Below are positions 7,854 through 14,015 of a DNA stretch of 32,818 nt, one piece after another; the stretch's first letter is position 1; the number at the start of each line of letters is the position of its first letter. Both the position numbers and the translations under genes were made by a program. Source of the DNA: an uncultured Prochlorococcus sp. (GTDB lineage Bacteria > Cyanobacteriota > Cyanobacteriia > PCC-6307 > Cyanobiaceae); assembly GCA_902578845.1 (NCBI GenBank), contig CACHEM010000010.1:1-32818 (forward strand), in the 5' to 3' direction. Under the pieces are notes generated by a model. The model ran no database searches. It saw only the letters and a program-made list of their open reading frames with translations, and was not told the origin of the DNA.

Positions 7854-8129
7854 ATTACTTTCAAATTTATTTTCATTTAATGTCCTTTTGGTTATTTCAA
7901 TAAGTAAATTAGAAAAGTTGTTGTTCTCATTCTTTTTATTATTTAAGAGCTCAGCTATTTTATGAATCTCATTTACTCTCTTAAAAATATTTTTGTTTTC
8001 AGAAAATAACCTTTCCTTCAATGCTTTATTTTCGGTAGTCTTGAAAGTTTGTTTTATATTTCTCATTCTATTCGATAAAACATCAACTTCCATCAACAAG
8101 TTATTTGTAATTGATTGTGATTCATTCAT
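7839..8129 (-). CDS. Hypothetical helical/coiled-coil protein, 96 aa
   Basis: From ATG at 8129 the product is MNESQSITNNLLMEVDVLSN followed by charged, Asn/Lys/Glu-rich helical sequence with leucine spacing suggestive of coiled coil (about residues 8-75). There are no cysteines, signal peptide or membrane segment. The frame extends upstream to 8189, but that would run into the Crp/Fnr gene, and the ATG four bases after the Crp stop is the natural start. This spacing implies co-transcription and coupling with the regulator. It overlaps ferritin's 3' end by 15 bp tail to tail. I do not recognise a family. Because it shares the transcript of a regulator with Fur-like upstream sites, an iron-responsive role is a reasonable guess, not a demonstrated one. 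Confidence 0.65.
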   Translation of the reverse strand: MNESQSITNNLLMEVDVLSNRMRNIKQTFKTTENKALKERLFSENKNIFKRVNEIHKIAELLNNKKNENNNFSNLLIEITKRTLNENKFESNLFFL

Positions 8130-8133
8130 TTTT

Positions 8134-8721
8134 TTATAGTGGTGATGTTTCGATAAATGAAGGCGCAACACTGACTGTTTGTGTTCCAATAGGAGCTATT
8201 AATAACTCAGATGATCTTAATTTAGAAATTAATCTTGTTGACGTTACACGTGTAGAACCGATTAACTCACCAATCCTTTCGTGAGTTAACCTAAAAGGTA
8301 ACTCGCACCATTGACCACATCTTTTACCTAAACGATTTACTAATATTGAAAACAACGCTTGTAAACGTTGTTCTGCATTTCCTAAGTGTCTAATCCTAAG
8401 GAGTTGCAAAGTCCATTCATTTACTGCATCGAATCCAATATTCACATCAATATTTACATTACTTTGAAAAGACAAATCTGTTAGTGCTTCTACACAAACA
8501 CCTTCACTACATAAAAGGTCCGTTCTTAATTGATCTCCTGATTGTAAAAATGCTAGTGTCATTCCTTCAGTTTCTTCACAAGGGCAATAAACTCTAGCAA
8601 TTCCACTTTCAACTTCTAGGCATGTCCCCTTTGGCCTTGATGAAGGATCTATTAATACTGATTGACCAGTTACTAACCTTACGGTTTTTAAGGGAGAAAC
8701 TCCATAACTATGGAAATTCAT
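8134..8721 (-). CDS. Crp/Fnr-family transcriptional regulator, cysteine-rich
   Basis: The 195-residue protein has an N-terminal cupin-like effector domain (about 1-110) with GIARVYCPCEETEG and LAFLQSGDQ, and a C-terminal winged helix of the Crp type: LPFRLTHERIGELIGSTRVTSTRLISKL followed by the wing LLIAPIGTQTVSV. Seven cysteines (C34, C46, C48, C71, C76 and two in KRCGQWC) are unusual and suggest redox or metal sensing. The cAMP-binding PRSA-type motif is not evident. A longer frame reaches 8754 (MIIILIIIYKL), but those codons lie within the Fur-like site, so ATG at 8721 is preferred. It is followed after 4 bp by the 96-aa coiled-coil gene. Targets are unknown; the ferritin/iron setting suggests iron-stress control. 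Confidence 0.88.
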   Translation of the reverse strand: MNFHSYGVSPLKTVRLVTGQSVLIDPSSRPKGTCLEVESGIARVYCPCEETEGMTLAFLQSGDQLRTDLLCSEGVCVEALTDLSFQSNVNIDVNIGFDAVNEWTLQLLRIRHLGNAEQRLQALFSILVNRLGKRCGQWCELPFRLTHERIGELIGSTRVTSTRLISKLRSSELLIAPIGTQTVSVAPSFIETSPL

Positions 8722-8733
8722 TAATTTATATAT

Positions 8734-8759
8734 GATAATGAGAATTATTATCAATTATG
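8734..8759 (-). promoter_or_regulatory. Strong Fur box and -10 element of the Crp/Fnr gene
   Basis: Positions 8734-8752 match 17 of 19 bases of the Fur consensus GATAATGATAATCATTATC. On the minus strand a promoter fits exactly around it: -35 TTGCAA at 8782-8777, 17-bp spacer, -10 CATAAT at 8759-8754. The box would therefore lie over the transcription start, the classical position for iron-dependent repression. It ends 13 bp before the chosen ATG at 8721. Confidence 0.75.
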
Positions 8760-8774
8760 CACTATTAAATTACT

Positions 8775-8806
8775 TATTGCAATAGATTCTCATTATCATA
8801 ACATTT
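8775..8806 (+). promoter_or_regulatory. Second copy of the ferritin Fur-like promoter element
   Basis: This 32-bp segment is identical at 29 of 32 positions to 7192-7223. It holds TTGCAA (8777-8782) and the exact half-site TCATTATC; 8779-8797 matches the Fur consensus at 13 of 19. On the plus strand TTGCAA with a 16-bp spacer and TAACAT (8799-8804) could drive the zinc-ribbon gene. The same TTGCAA, being palindromic, serves as the -35 of the minus-strand Crp promoter. A separate TATAAT at 8838-8843 is closer to the zinc-ribbon start. Confidence 0.55.
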
Positions 8807-8875
8807 CTGAAGTTTTTCTTTACATAGTTTTTAGCAATATAATTTGTATAGAATTGCAAAAATTTTTTGATATAG

Positions 8876-9064
8876 ATGAGCTTAAATAAGGTCTGTTTAA
8901 ATTGTGGATGTTCATCTTTGGTCTCAGATCGATCATTAGGAGGTAAGATTGTGTGCTCTAAATGTGGATCTTCTTCATTTAAAAATAAATCCTCTTCATT
9001 TTTAAAAAGTAAGAAATTAGTATTTCTAGCTATCGCGATAATTATTTTTATAATAATTATTTAG
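8876..9064 (+). CDS. Zinc-ribbon protein with C-terminal membrane anchor, 62 aa
   Basis: Two CxxC-type pairs, VCLNCGCSS (C7, C10) and VCSKCGSSS (C27, C30), make a compact zinc ribbon in the first 35 residues. A Ser/Lys linker (FKNKSSSFLKSKK) leads to a C-terminal hydrophobic helix, LVFLAIAIIIFIIII, with no residues beyond it, so the protein should be tail-anchored with the zinc ribbon in the cytosol. It is transcribed divergently from the Crp/Fnr regulator, from a region with two Fur-like sites and a TATAAT box 33 bp upstream of the ATG. The last 8 bp overlap the convergent ABC ATPase gene. The gene looks real; its function is unknown. Rubredoxin-like iron binding by the four cysteines is an alternative to zinc. 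Confidence 0.75.
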   Translation: MSLNKVCLNCGCSSLVSDRSLGGKIVCSKCGSSSFKNKSSSFLKSKKLVFLAIAIIIFIIII

Positions 9065-9845
9065 ATAATCTGTTTATATTCCAAAGTCCATTATTTTTAG
9101 TAACCTCTACTTGAATACCATATAACTTATTTAAATTTTCACTATTTATAATCTTATTTTGATGTCCATCAGCTATTATCTTTCCATCTTTTAGCATTAT
9201 GACTCGGTCATAAATTTTTGTAATAGTTGAAATATCATGAGTGACACATAAAATTTTGGTGTTTATTTTTGATAATTCATTAATCTTATCAACTACAAAA
9301 AACTTTGATTTATAATCTAAATTTGCAATTGGTTCATCTAGGATTAAGATATCCGGTTTTTTGATCAACGCCCTTGCAATGAGAGAAATTTGTTTTTCTC
9401 CATCTGATAAATAGGAAAAATTCTTTTTAGATAAATTAGATATATCCATTTTCTTCATGATTTTTTCCACCTTATAAGAATCTCTTTCAGATTTATTTTG
9501 TATATAACAATATCTTCCATATAGTCCACTTAAAATTAAATCAATTACTTGTAAATTTGGATTTATTCTATTTTTTATATCATTATTTACGGTACTTATT
9601 CTTTTTCTTAGTTCCCATAAATTTATAAGTTCTTTGTCAAATATTTTTAGTTTCGATTCATTAGCTACTACTGGGTATAAGTTTCTATTAATTACTTCAA
9701 TTAGAGATGATTTACCTGAACCATTTGGTCCAATTAATATTACATTTTCTGAATAAGATATCTTTAAATTTAAATCTTTAATTACTCGAAAGCCATTCTT
9801 AAAACAATTTATATTTTTTGCGTCAAACCAAAATTTATATAACAC
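9057..9845 (-). CDS. ABC transporter ATP-binding protein, solitary
   Basis: The 262-residue ATPase has Walker A GPNGSGKSS (about 39-47), a degenerate signature YLSDGEKQISLIARAL in place of LSGGQ, Walker B ILILDEPIANLD and the switch His CVTHD. It resembles soluble ATPases of the ModF/YlmA type, which are often not tied to a permease, and no permease gene is nearby. Translation starts at GTG 9845-9843, whose G is the last base of the TAG of the upstream 33-aa frame, so the two are probably translationally coupled. With the Rieske oxygenase upstream this makes a three-gene operon. Possible roles include export or handling of the oxygenase product or cofactor supply; none is shown by sequence. 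The 3' end overlaps the zinc-ribbon gene by 8 bp. Confidence 0.85.
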   Translation of the reverse strand: MLYKFWFDAKNINCFKNGFRVIKDLNLKISYSENVILIGPNGSGKSSLIEVINRNLYPVVANESKLKIFDKELINLWELRKRISTVNNDIKNRINPNLQVIDLILSGLYGRYCYIQNKSERDSYKVEKIMKKMDISNLSKKNFSYLSDGEKQISLIARALIKKPDILILDEPIANLDYKSKFFVVDKINELSKINTKILCVTHDISTITKIYDRVIMLKDGKIIADGHQNKIINSENLNKLYGIQVEVTKNNGLWNINRLSK

Positions 9846-9946
9846 TAAAACTTATTACTCCAAAATATAATCAATTGAATCGAGCTTAAAATAAATATAA
9901 AGAGATAAAGCCAATTCAACCACGAAGGTCTATCTACTTTCTTCAT
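9845..9946 (-). CDS. Small single-helix membrane peptide, 33 aa
   Basis: Starting at ATG 9946, three bases after the Rieske oxygenase TAA (9952-9950), a 33-residue frame reads MKKVDRPSWLNWLYLFIFIL then SSIQLIIFWSNKF. It is a short positively charged start followed by one transmembrane helix. Its TAG (9847-9845) shares one base with the GTG of the ABC ATPase. The tight junctions on both sides are the main evidence that it is a real cistron. As the ATPase lacks a permease, this peptide could be a membrane partner or a subunit for the membrane-anchored oxygenase, but that is inference. Confidence 0.6.
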   Translation of the reverse strand: MKKVDRPSWLNWLYLFIFILSSIQLIIFWSNKF

Positions 9947-9949
9947 GGA

Positions 9950-11272
9950 TTATATTATTAACATAAAAAATATAAGCGGAGCAGCAAATCTTACAAATGT
10001 TTTTCTAATAATATCTATATTATTTGCAATTTCTAACTTCTTTATTTCAGGAGGATATTTCAATATAACTTTGTCATATACATCAAGATTTTGGGTTTTG
10101 TTAATATTGTTCCATGGTTCATCTTTATCTTCAGACTTCTTGTACCACTTCCAAAAATAATTTATTATCCTATCCTCTCCCAATAATTTTATTTCATCCT
10201 TACTTATATATCCCATATCGTGGTTATATGTTTGTGTTTTTAAAATCATATAATCCTCATCAAATATCTTATAAAAAATCTTTCTTTGAGTCTCTTTAAA
10301 TAATAAGAGGTTATTAAGTAGTTTATTTTGTAGAAATTTCCTGTAGTGTCTTACTATCACTCTTGCTTTGTTATTTCCTAAAGGGATATGATCTAAAACT
10401 TGTAAATATCTTGATGAGGAAGGATCGCCTTTGTAAATTAATATCCTTCCTGGAGGTATGTACTTTATCCGAATAAATTCTTTTGTAGGGTCATTCTTGT
10501 AATAATAAATACTCTCAATATATGAGGGATTAATATTAATTTTCTGGTTAAAACTAACTAATACGTTTTTATTCACATCTTTATCTGGGATTGTATCGCC
10601 ATGTACCCAAAAGATATGAAGGATATCTAGGTGATTTTCAATAATCCTTGACCAATCACATTTGAAGTCGACTAATACCTCCTCAAAGACATAATCCTTA
10701 TGTGAAAAACCATTTTCATATAATTCGTAGTTACTTATAGGTGTATCTTCACTTATATTATTTAAATCAGTCTCAGATTTTTTAGAAAAATGTACAAAAA
10801 TATATCCATTTTTTTCTGAAGTTTTGTATTGAGATAAATGAATTCTTTTGGCGTAGTTATCGTAGTTGTTATCAACTATATGGCGACATGTTATTCTGTC
10901 GAGATTTTGGCAACTTCCTCCAGATGAAAACTTAGCTCCATGATATGGGCAGGTTATTATTCCATCTGATAATGTCCCTCCAAAAAAGGAGGCCCCCCTA
11001 TGTGGACAAATATTTTTAATACACCTAACATTTTTATTTTCATCTCTATAAAGAACAAGAGGCTCATCATAGAGTGAAAAATAGTACAGCTTATTTTTTT
11101 TTAGTTCTTTAGAGGGACAAATTGCATACCAACCAAATAAACCTATATTTAAATCTTTTTGAGTTTCTCTAATATCAAACGAGTCAATTTTTACTACCGT
11201 TCCTTTTTTAAATGGCTTAAGAACGGTATTAAAGTCTTTTGATTTAAAAAAATTAATTTGTCTGTTTTCCAT
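9950..11272 (-). CDS. Rieske non-haem iron oxygenase, PaO/Lls1-like
   Basis: The 440-residue protein has an N-terminal Rieske domain with CPHRGASFFGG (first Cys-x-His) and CPYHGAKF (second Cys-x2-His), binding a [2Fe-2S] cluster (about residues 88-112). The catalytic domain has the mononuclear iron site in NHLDILHIFWVH (D-x2-H-x4-H), with a carboxylate probably supplied further on (FDEDYMILKTQ). A C-terminal hydrophobic helix, FAAPLIFFMLII, would anchor it to a membrane, as in pheophorbide a oxygenase, Lls1 and Tic55-type enzymes. Their C-terminal CxxC was not seen. The substrate is unknown; chlorophyll or its breakdown products are plausible given the family. It heads an operon with a 33-aa membrane peptide and an ABC ATPase. 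ATG at 11272 is the start. Confidence 0.87.
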   Translation of the reverse strand: MENRQINFFKSKDFNTVLKPFKKGTVVKIDSFDIRETQKDLNIGLFGWYAICPSKELKKNKLYYFSLYDEPLVLYRDENKNVRCIKNICPHRGASFFGGTLSDGIITCPYHGAKFSSGGSCQNLDRITCRHIVDNNYDNYAKRIHLSQYKTSEKNGYIFVHFSKKSETDLNNISEDTPISNYELYENGFSHKDYVFEEVLVDFKCDWSRIIENHLDILHIFWVHGDTIPDKDVNKNVLVSFNQKININPSYIESIYYYKNDPTKEFIRIKYIPPGRILIYKGDPSSSRYLQVLDHIPLGNNKARVIVRHYRKFLQNKLLNNLLLFKETQRKIFYKIFDEDYMILKTQTYNHDMGYISKDEIKLLGEDRIINYFWKWYKKSEDKDEPWNNINKTQNLDVYDKVILKYPPEIKKLEIANNIDIIRKTFVRFAAPLIFFMLII

Positions 11273-11430
11273 AAATTAATTTCTTTTTTTAAATGACTGT
11301 TTATCTTTCGGAACTATAACCCAAGTAAATAATCAATTTCTTATAAACAGAAAATTCTCTATTATTTGTAGCAATAATTATGTAGTTATCGAAAAATATT
11401 GAGTCTCTTTCGTATCTATGTATCTTTATT

Positions 11431-11625
11431 TCATGTTTTTTGTATCTTTTGTGATTCTTTCAAATTTTTTATGTAATCAATAGCATCATCAATATTTTTG
11501 TGGAAATTACATTGACCCAAATAACAACCTATAAATCTTAAAAATTTTCTCTTGCCACCACTAATTTCATATCTATGTATTGTTCCGCCATCTATAGGAG
11601 CATAAATAAGTTCTGGTAGTGCCAT
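11431..11625 (-). CDS. Conserved hypothetical protein, 64 aa
   Basis: The small protein begins MALPELIYAPIDGGTIHRYE, then GGKRKFLRFIGCYLGQCNFHKNIDDAIDYIKNL and a charged tail. The core (basic β-like region, FIGCYLGQC, then an amphipathic helix) looks like a compact folded domain of two strands plus helix. Two cysteines (C34 and C39) could pair or bind metal. There is no signal peptide or membrane helix. It stands alone on the minus strand with 158 bp of featureless AT-rich sequence between its stop and the Rieske gene start. The clean ATG and balanced composition support a gene; the family was not recognised. Confidence 0.7.
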   Translation of the reverse strand: MALPELIYAPIDGGTIHRYEISGGKRKFLRFIGCYLGQCNFHKNIDDAIDYIKNLKESQKIQKT

Positions 11626-11992
11626 ATAAATTTTGTATTTAATACTTAATTAAACAATAATTCATGTTTAAATACATTTCCATAGCTAAAACCATATATT
11701 TAATAATTAATTTACTTATTTTTGGATAATTAATTATTGAATACTCATATATTATTTGTTATCTATTAATTATTGATATGAATTTTTTATTATGCCAAAA
11801 GCATTTAGGCGTTTTTTAAAAAAATTACCAAAAAAAATTCAAACTATAAAATACTCATTTAGAGAGTTTTTATCATCCAAAATATGAAATAGCTGTTGTG
11901 GTTAATAAATTTTTAATTTCTATATTTTTAATAAAACATAGTCGGGAGAGTTGAATTTTAAACTATATTAAATTTGCAATTTTTGAAAAATT
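11626..11992. other. AT-rich intergenic stretch with one short candidate frame
   Basis: These 367 bases are very AT-rich with repeated TTAATTA-type words and no RNA gene. Apart from the 31-codon frame at 11792-11887, listed separately, no coding or regulatory signal was recognised. A GTCGGGAGAG word at 11941-11950 stands out in base composition, but no motif was assigned. Confidence 0.5.
11792..11887 (+). CDS. Possible basic micropeptide, 31 aa
   Basis: A complete ATG-to-TGA frame of 31 residues begins MPKAFRRFLKKLPKKIQTIK and ends YSFREFLSSKI. It is strongly basic (about ten Lys/Arg) and amphipathic, with no cysteines. It lies in otherwise noncoding sequence 105 bp upstream of a secreted protein gene on the same strand. 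The frame is too short to be certain and A-rich DNA gives lysine by chance, so the call rests on the non-random amphipathic pattern only. Confidence 0.3.
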   Translation: MPKAFRRFLKKLPKKIQTIKYSFREFLSSKI

Positions 11993-12334
11993 ATGATCAA
12001 AAGGGTTTTTGCTATATTCACTTTAACTTTGCTTTTTCTATTTAGTAGTCCAGTTTACTCATTAGATACTTCTTCTAAAACTCTTGAAAAGTATACTAAA
12101 AAGATTTCTAACAAGTTCACTAGAACTTACTGCAACACTTCCAAATTCGGTATTTCTTATGAAGGAGCTTTGGCATTTGCTATTGGAGAAACTAATAAGG
12201 AATTTAAAAATAATAAACTCAATAAGTTGATAGATTATTCTCATCTAAAAAATTCAATAGTTAATGATTTAGAAAATAATTGCCAGGTTTATGATTTCGA
12301 TATTAGTAATTTAGAAAATTTAAAATTTAACTAG
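11993..12334 (+). CDS. Secreted hypothetical protein, 113 aa
   Basis: The N-terminus MIKRVFAIFTLTLLFLFSSP is a clear signal peptide, with probable cleavage after VYS or nearby (about residue 23). The mature part of ~90 residues is Lys/Asn-rich and helical, including KYTKKISNKFTRTYCNTSKFG and a second cysteine in ENNCQVYDF; the two cysteines could form a disulfide in the periplasm. No catalytic motif was seen. The gene is preceded by 105 bp of AT-rich sequence and is convergent with the 60-aa membrane protein gene 22 bp away. It resembles lineage-restricted exported proteins of picocyanobacteria. Function unknown. Confidence 0.72.
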   Translation: MIKRVFAIFTLTLLFLFSSPVYSLDTSSKTLEKYTKKISNKFTRTYCNTSKFGISYEGALAFAIGETNKEFKNNKLNKLIDYSHLKNSIVNDLENNCQVYDFDISNLENLKFN

Positions 12335-12356
12335 AAAAATGTAAATTTTTAAAGGC

Positions 12357-12539
12357 TTATTTTTTACCTATCCAATCATTGGGTTTCTCCATCATCCATT
12401 CGAAAACTCCCTTTGCATCAAGGTTTTTTGAAGCATATACAAATAAAATTGGAAATATTAAAATTACTGCGCCAATAACTACTAACTCTATTTTACCGAT
12501 CCCCATCTCAGTCACTGTTAAGGCAAAATAATTATTCAT
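12357..12539 (-). CDS. Small single-pass membrane protein, 60 aa
   Basis: The product is MNNYFALTVTEMGIGKIELV, then a hydrophobic helix VVIGAVILIFPILFVYA (about residues 20-36), then a cytosolic or lumenal tail ASKNLDAKGVFEWMMEKPND ending WIGKK. The helix position and the Trp-containing tail look selected rather than random. The gene starts at ATG 12539 and ends 22 bp from the convergent secreted protein gene. Family not recognised. It could be a small subunit of a membrane complex, but no particular complex is indicated. Confidence 0.7.
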   Translation of the reverse strand: MNNYFALTVTEMGIGKIELVVIGAVILIFPILFVYASKNLDAKGVFEWMMEKPNDWIGKK

Positions 12540-12705
12540 TATCTTTATTGAATTAAAAATTTATATCTACATAATTTACAAAAAATTTTAATTCTTTCAC
12601 TTCTTTATAAAAAATCTTAATTGTTTATAGTGAAATATATTTGTATAAAGTACCTATTTTATTGATTCGAAGCTTTTAATAATTTATATAATATAATTCT
12701 GTTTG

Positions 12706-12855
12706 ATGATTATGAATCATGAAATTATTATTTTCACACCTATTTTTTCATTGTTGATTGGATCTATAGTTTTTACAATTTTAAAAAAAAGAAAAAGATC
12801 AGCTAAAAGTATTTATAAATTAATAGATGATTTAGAAAAAAAATACATATATTAA
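12706..12855 (+). CDS. Small membrane protein, 49 aa
   Basis: A frame from ATG 12706 (or ATG 12712, two codons in) to TAA 12855 encodes MIMNHEIIIFTPIFSLLIGS, continuing IVFTILKKRKRSAKSIY and the acidic-basic tail DDLEKKYIY. One N-terminal transmembrane helix is followed by a stop-transfer cluster KKRKR and a short cytosolic helix, obeying the positive-inside rule. A TATAAT lies at 12692-12697, about 10-14 bp before the start, which leaves little room for a leader and makes the promoter call tentative. The next gene is convergent, 19 bp away. Function unknown. Confidence 0.5.
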   Translation: MIMNHEIIIFTPIFSLLIGSIVFTILKKRKRSAKSIYKLIDDLEKKYIY

Positions 12856-12874
12856 TCTTTTTTAGGAGAAAAGT

Positions 12875-13171
12875 TTAATCAAACTCTATACCTACTTCTT
12901 CTTTTAAATCTCTCTCCAAATCTGGAAGATGAGGTTCAACCCAATGATCTTTGTTATCAATGCCAGCTGCATTTACATAATTCATTATGTGTTTATCCAC
13001 TTGCTTGTAAAGATCATGCAAATTTAAATCCATACGTATATCATGCGCAATTTCAGAGACTTGTTGTTCTGTTAGACAATGATCTGGATGAAGTAAATCA
13101 CAACATGGAATTCTCTTCTCAATCAATTCATTTAGATTGATTTTTATTTCATAATCTTGATGTACAGTCAT
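12875..13171 (-). CDS. Conserved hypothetical acidic protein, 98 aa
   Basis: The protein starts MTVHQDYEIKINLNELIEKR, continues IPCCDLLHPDHCLTEQQVSE and ends LERDLKEEVGIEFD. It is soluble, acidic and helical, with CCDLLHPDHC giving three cysteines and two histidines within ten residues (about 23-32), a possible metal site. A conserved-looking Trp occurs in DHWVEPHLPDL. There is no signal peptide or membrane segment. The clean ATG and balanced composition support a real gene. I do not recognise the family; metal binding by the Cys/His cluster is a suggestion only. Confidence 0.72.
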   Translation of the reverse strand: MTVHQDYEIKINLNELIEKRIPCCDLLHPDHCLTEQQVSEIAHDIRMDLNLHDLYKQVDKHIMNYVNAAGIDNKDHWVEPHLPDLERDLKEEVGIEFD

Positions 13172-13264
13172 TTAATTTATAGCTTTATAATCATTCTAAT
13201 TGTGTTTAAGGTTTTGTATATCTTTAGTCAAGAAACAAAGTTCTTTAATACATATACAGTAATT

Positions 13265-13414
13265 TTAAATAAATAGATCTTCCAAATCTTTATACAAATC
13301 ATCATTTTCTTTTTGGTTTTCTAGATGTTCATGGTGATCTAGTAAGAGTTCTTTTTTTGAGGTGTAGAAAAGATATCCAAGGGCTCCTAAAAGTAATGTT
13401 GTTGGTAAAATCAT
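13265..13414 (-). CDS. Small N-anchored membrane protein, 49 aa
   Basis: From ATG 13414 to TAA 13265 the frame encodes MILPTTLLLGALGYLFYTSK followed by KELLLDHHEHLENQKENDDL and a short acidic tail YKDLEDLFI. One N-terminal transmembrane helix is followed by a His/Glu-rich soluble helix (DHHEH). It is divergent from the ribbon-helix-helix gene: 76 bp separate the two starts, with the TATAAT and paired palindromes between. Placement opposite a likely DNA-binding protein suggests the pair could share a regulatory region. Function unknown. Confidence 0.55.
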   Translation of the reverse strand: MILPTTLLLGALGYLFYTSKKELLLDHHEHLENQKENDDLYKDLEDLFI

Positions 13415-13430
13415 TCGTATTTATTTGACT

Positions 13431-13471
13431 TATAATGAATATAGTGCAACACTTATTACAGTCAAGTGCTG
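13431..13471 (+). promoter_or_regulatory. Promoter and candidate operator of the RHH gene
   Basis: TATAAT at 13431-13436 is a good -10, placing transcription start near 13443. Directly there lies AGTG-CAA-CACT (13443-13453), which overlaps the larger imperfect inverted repeat CAACACTT (13447-13454) / AAGTGCTG (13464-13471). The same AGTG-N3-CACT form recurs just after the gene (13903-13913). Autoregulation by the encoded RHH-like protein is an inference from position and symmetry. Confidence 0.45.
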
Positions 13472-13490
13472 AACTTTAATTAATCCTTAA

Positions 13491-13889
13491 ATGCCTACCA
13501 AGAAGAAAAGAGTTGGTTTTATTCCTAGAGAAGATGTTATGAGAATAATTGACAAGTTGAGCATAGAGAACAATTTAAGTAATTCAAAAATAATAAGTAT
13601 TTTGGTAGAAGAAGCACTTTCTATAAGAGGTATATTTAATAAAAAAAATGGTAAGGCAATTAAATCATATCAGCTAAATGAAGATAATTCACAAAACTTA
13701 TTTGATAATTCTGGTGACTCTTTAGATAAAGCCAAACTTTCAATTGATAATAACTTAGGCAAGCATTTTATTCATAGTAAATCAACCCATTTAGATGAGG
13801 AGAATCAGGAGGCTTTTGACTTGCAAACTTATAAAAAGTTTTTATCATTCCTAAAATTTCAGGAAATGATGGATAAATATAACACTTAA
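13491..13889 (+). CDS. Ribbon-helix-helix-like DNA-binding protein, 132 aa
   Basis: The N-terminal 45 residues fit the RHH (CopG/MetJ-type) pattern: basic MPTKKKRVGFIPREDVMRII with a β-strand, helix A (IDKLSIENN), the turn NLSNSKI and helix B (IISILVEEALSIRG). The rest (about 50-132) is polar, Asn/Ser/Asp-rich and probably disordered, ending in a helix (YKKFLSFLKFQEMMDKYNT). RHH proteins bind DNA as dimers on short palindromes, and such sites flank this gene on both sides. No toxin gene is adjacent, so an antitoxin role is unsupported. The β-strand is less canonical than in CopG, so the assignment is moderate. Start ATG 13491. Confidence 0.6.
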   Translation: MPTKKKRVGFIPREDVMRIIDKLSIENNLSNSKIISILVEEALSIRGIFNKKNGKAIKSYQLNEDNSQNLFDNSGDSLDKAKLSIDNNLGKHFIHSKSTHLDEENQEAFDLQTYKKFLSFLKFQEMMDKYNT

Positions 13890-13913
13890 TAAAGTGTTGC
13901 TAAGTGATACACT
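13881..13913. repeat. Paired palindromes at the end of the RHH gene
   Basis: AACACTT (13881-13887), a 4-base AATA loop and AAGTGTT (13892-13898) form a perfect 7-bp inverted repeat spanning the stop codon. AGTG-ATA-CACT follows at 13903-13913. There is no U-run after the first hairpin, so an intrinsic terminator is doubtful. The CACTT/AAGTG half-sites match those in the promoter at 13443-13471. Confidence 0.5.
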
Positions 13914-14015
13914 GTGCGTTAAATTGAATTTGTATTTATAGGAGATTCGCATATTAAAGTTATTTTTCGACATTTCAAAACCTAAATTCAATTAATCTAT
14001 AAAATATTTATTCCT

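Noticed and set aside
8722..8754. Upstream extension of the Crp/Fnr gene to a start at 8754
   Set aside because: The codons (MIIILIIIYKL) lie within the Fur box and predicted transcription start and are unlike the family; ATG 8721 is consistent with both.
13491..13889. Antitoxin role for the RHH-like gene
   Set aside because: No toxin-like gene is adjacent; the neighbours are an unrelated 49-aa membrane protein and a 104-aa hypothetical.
13881..13898. Rho-independent terminator at the RHH gene end
   Set aside because: The inverted repeat is perfect but short, AT-rich, spans the stop codon and has no following T-run.
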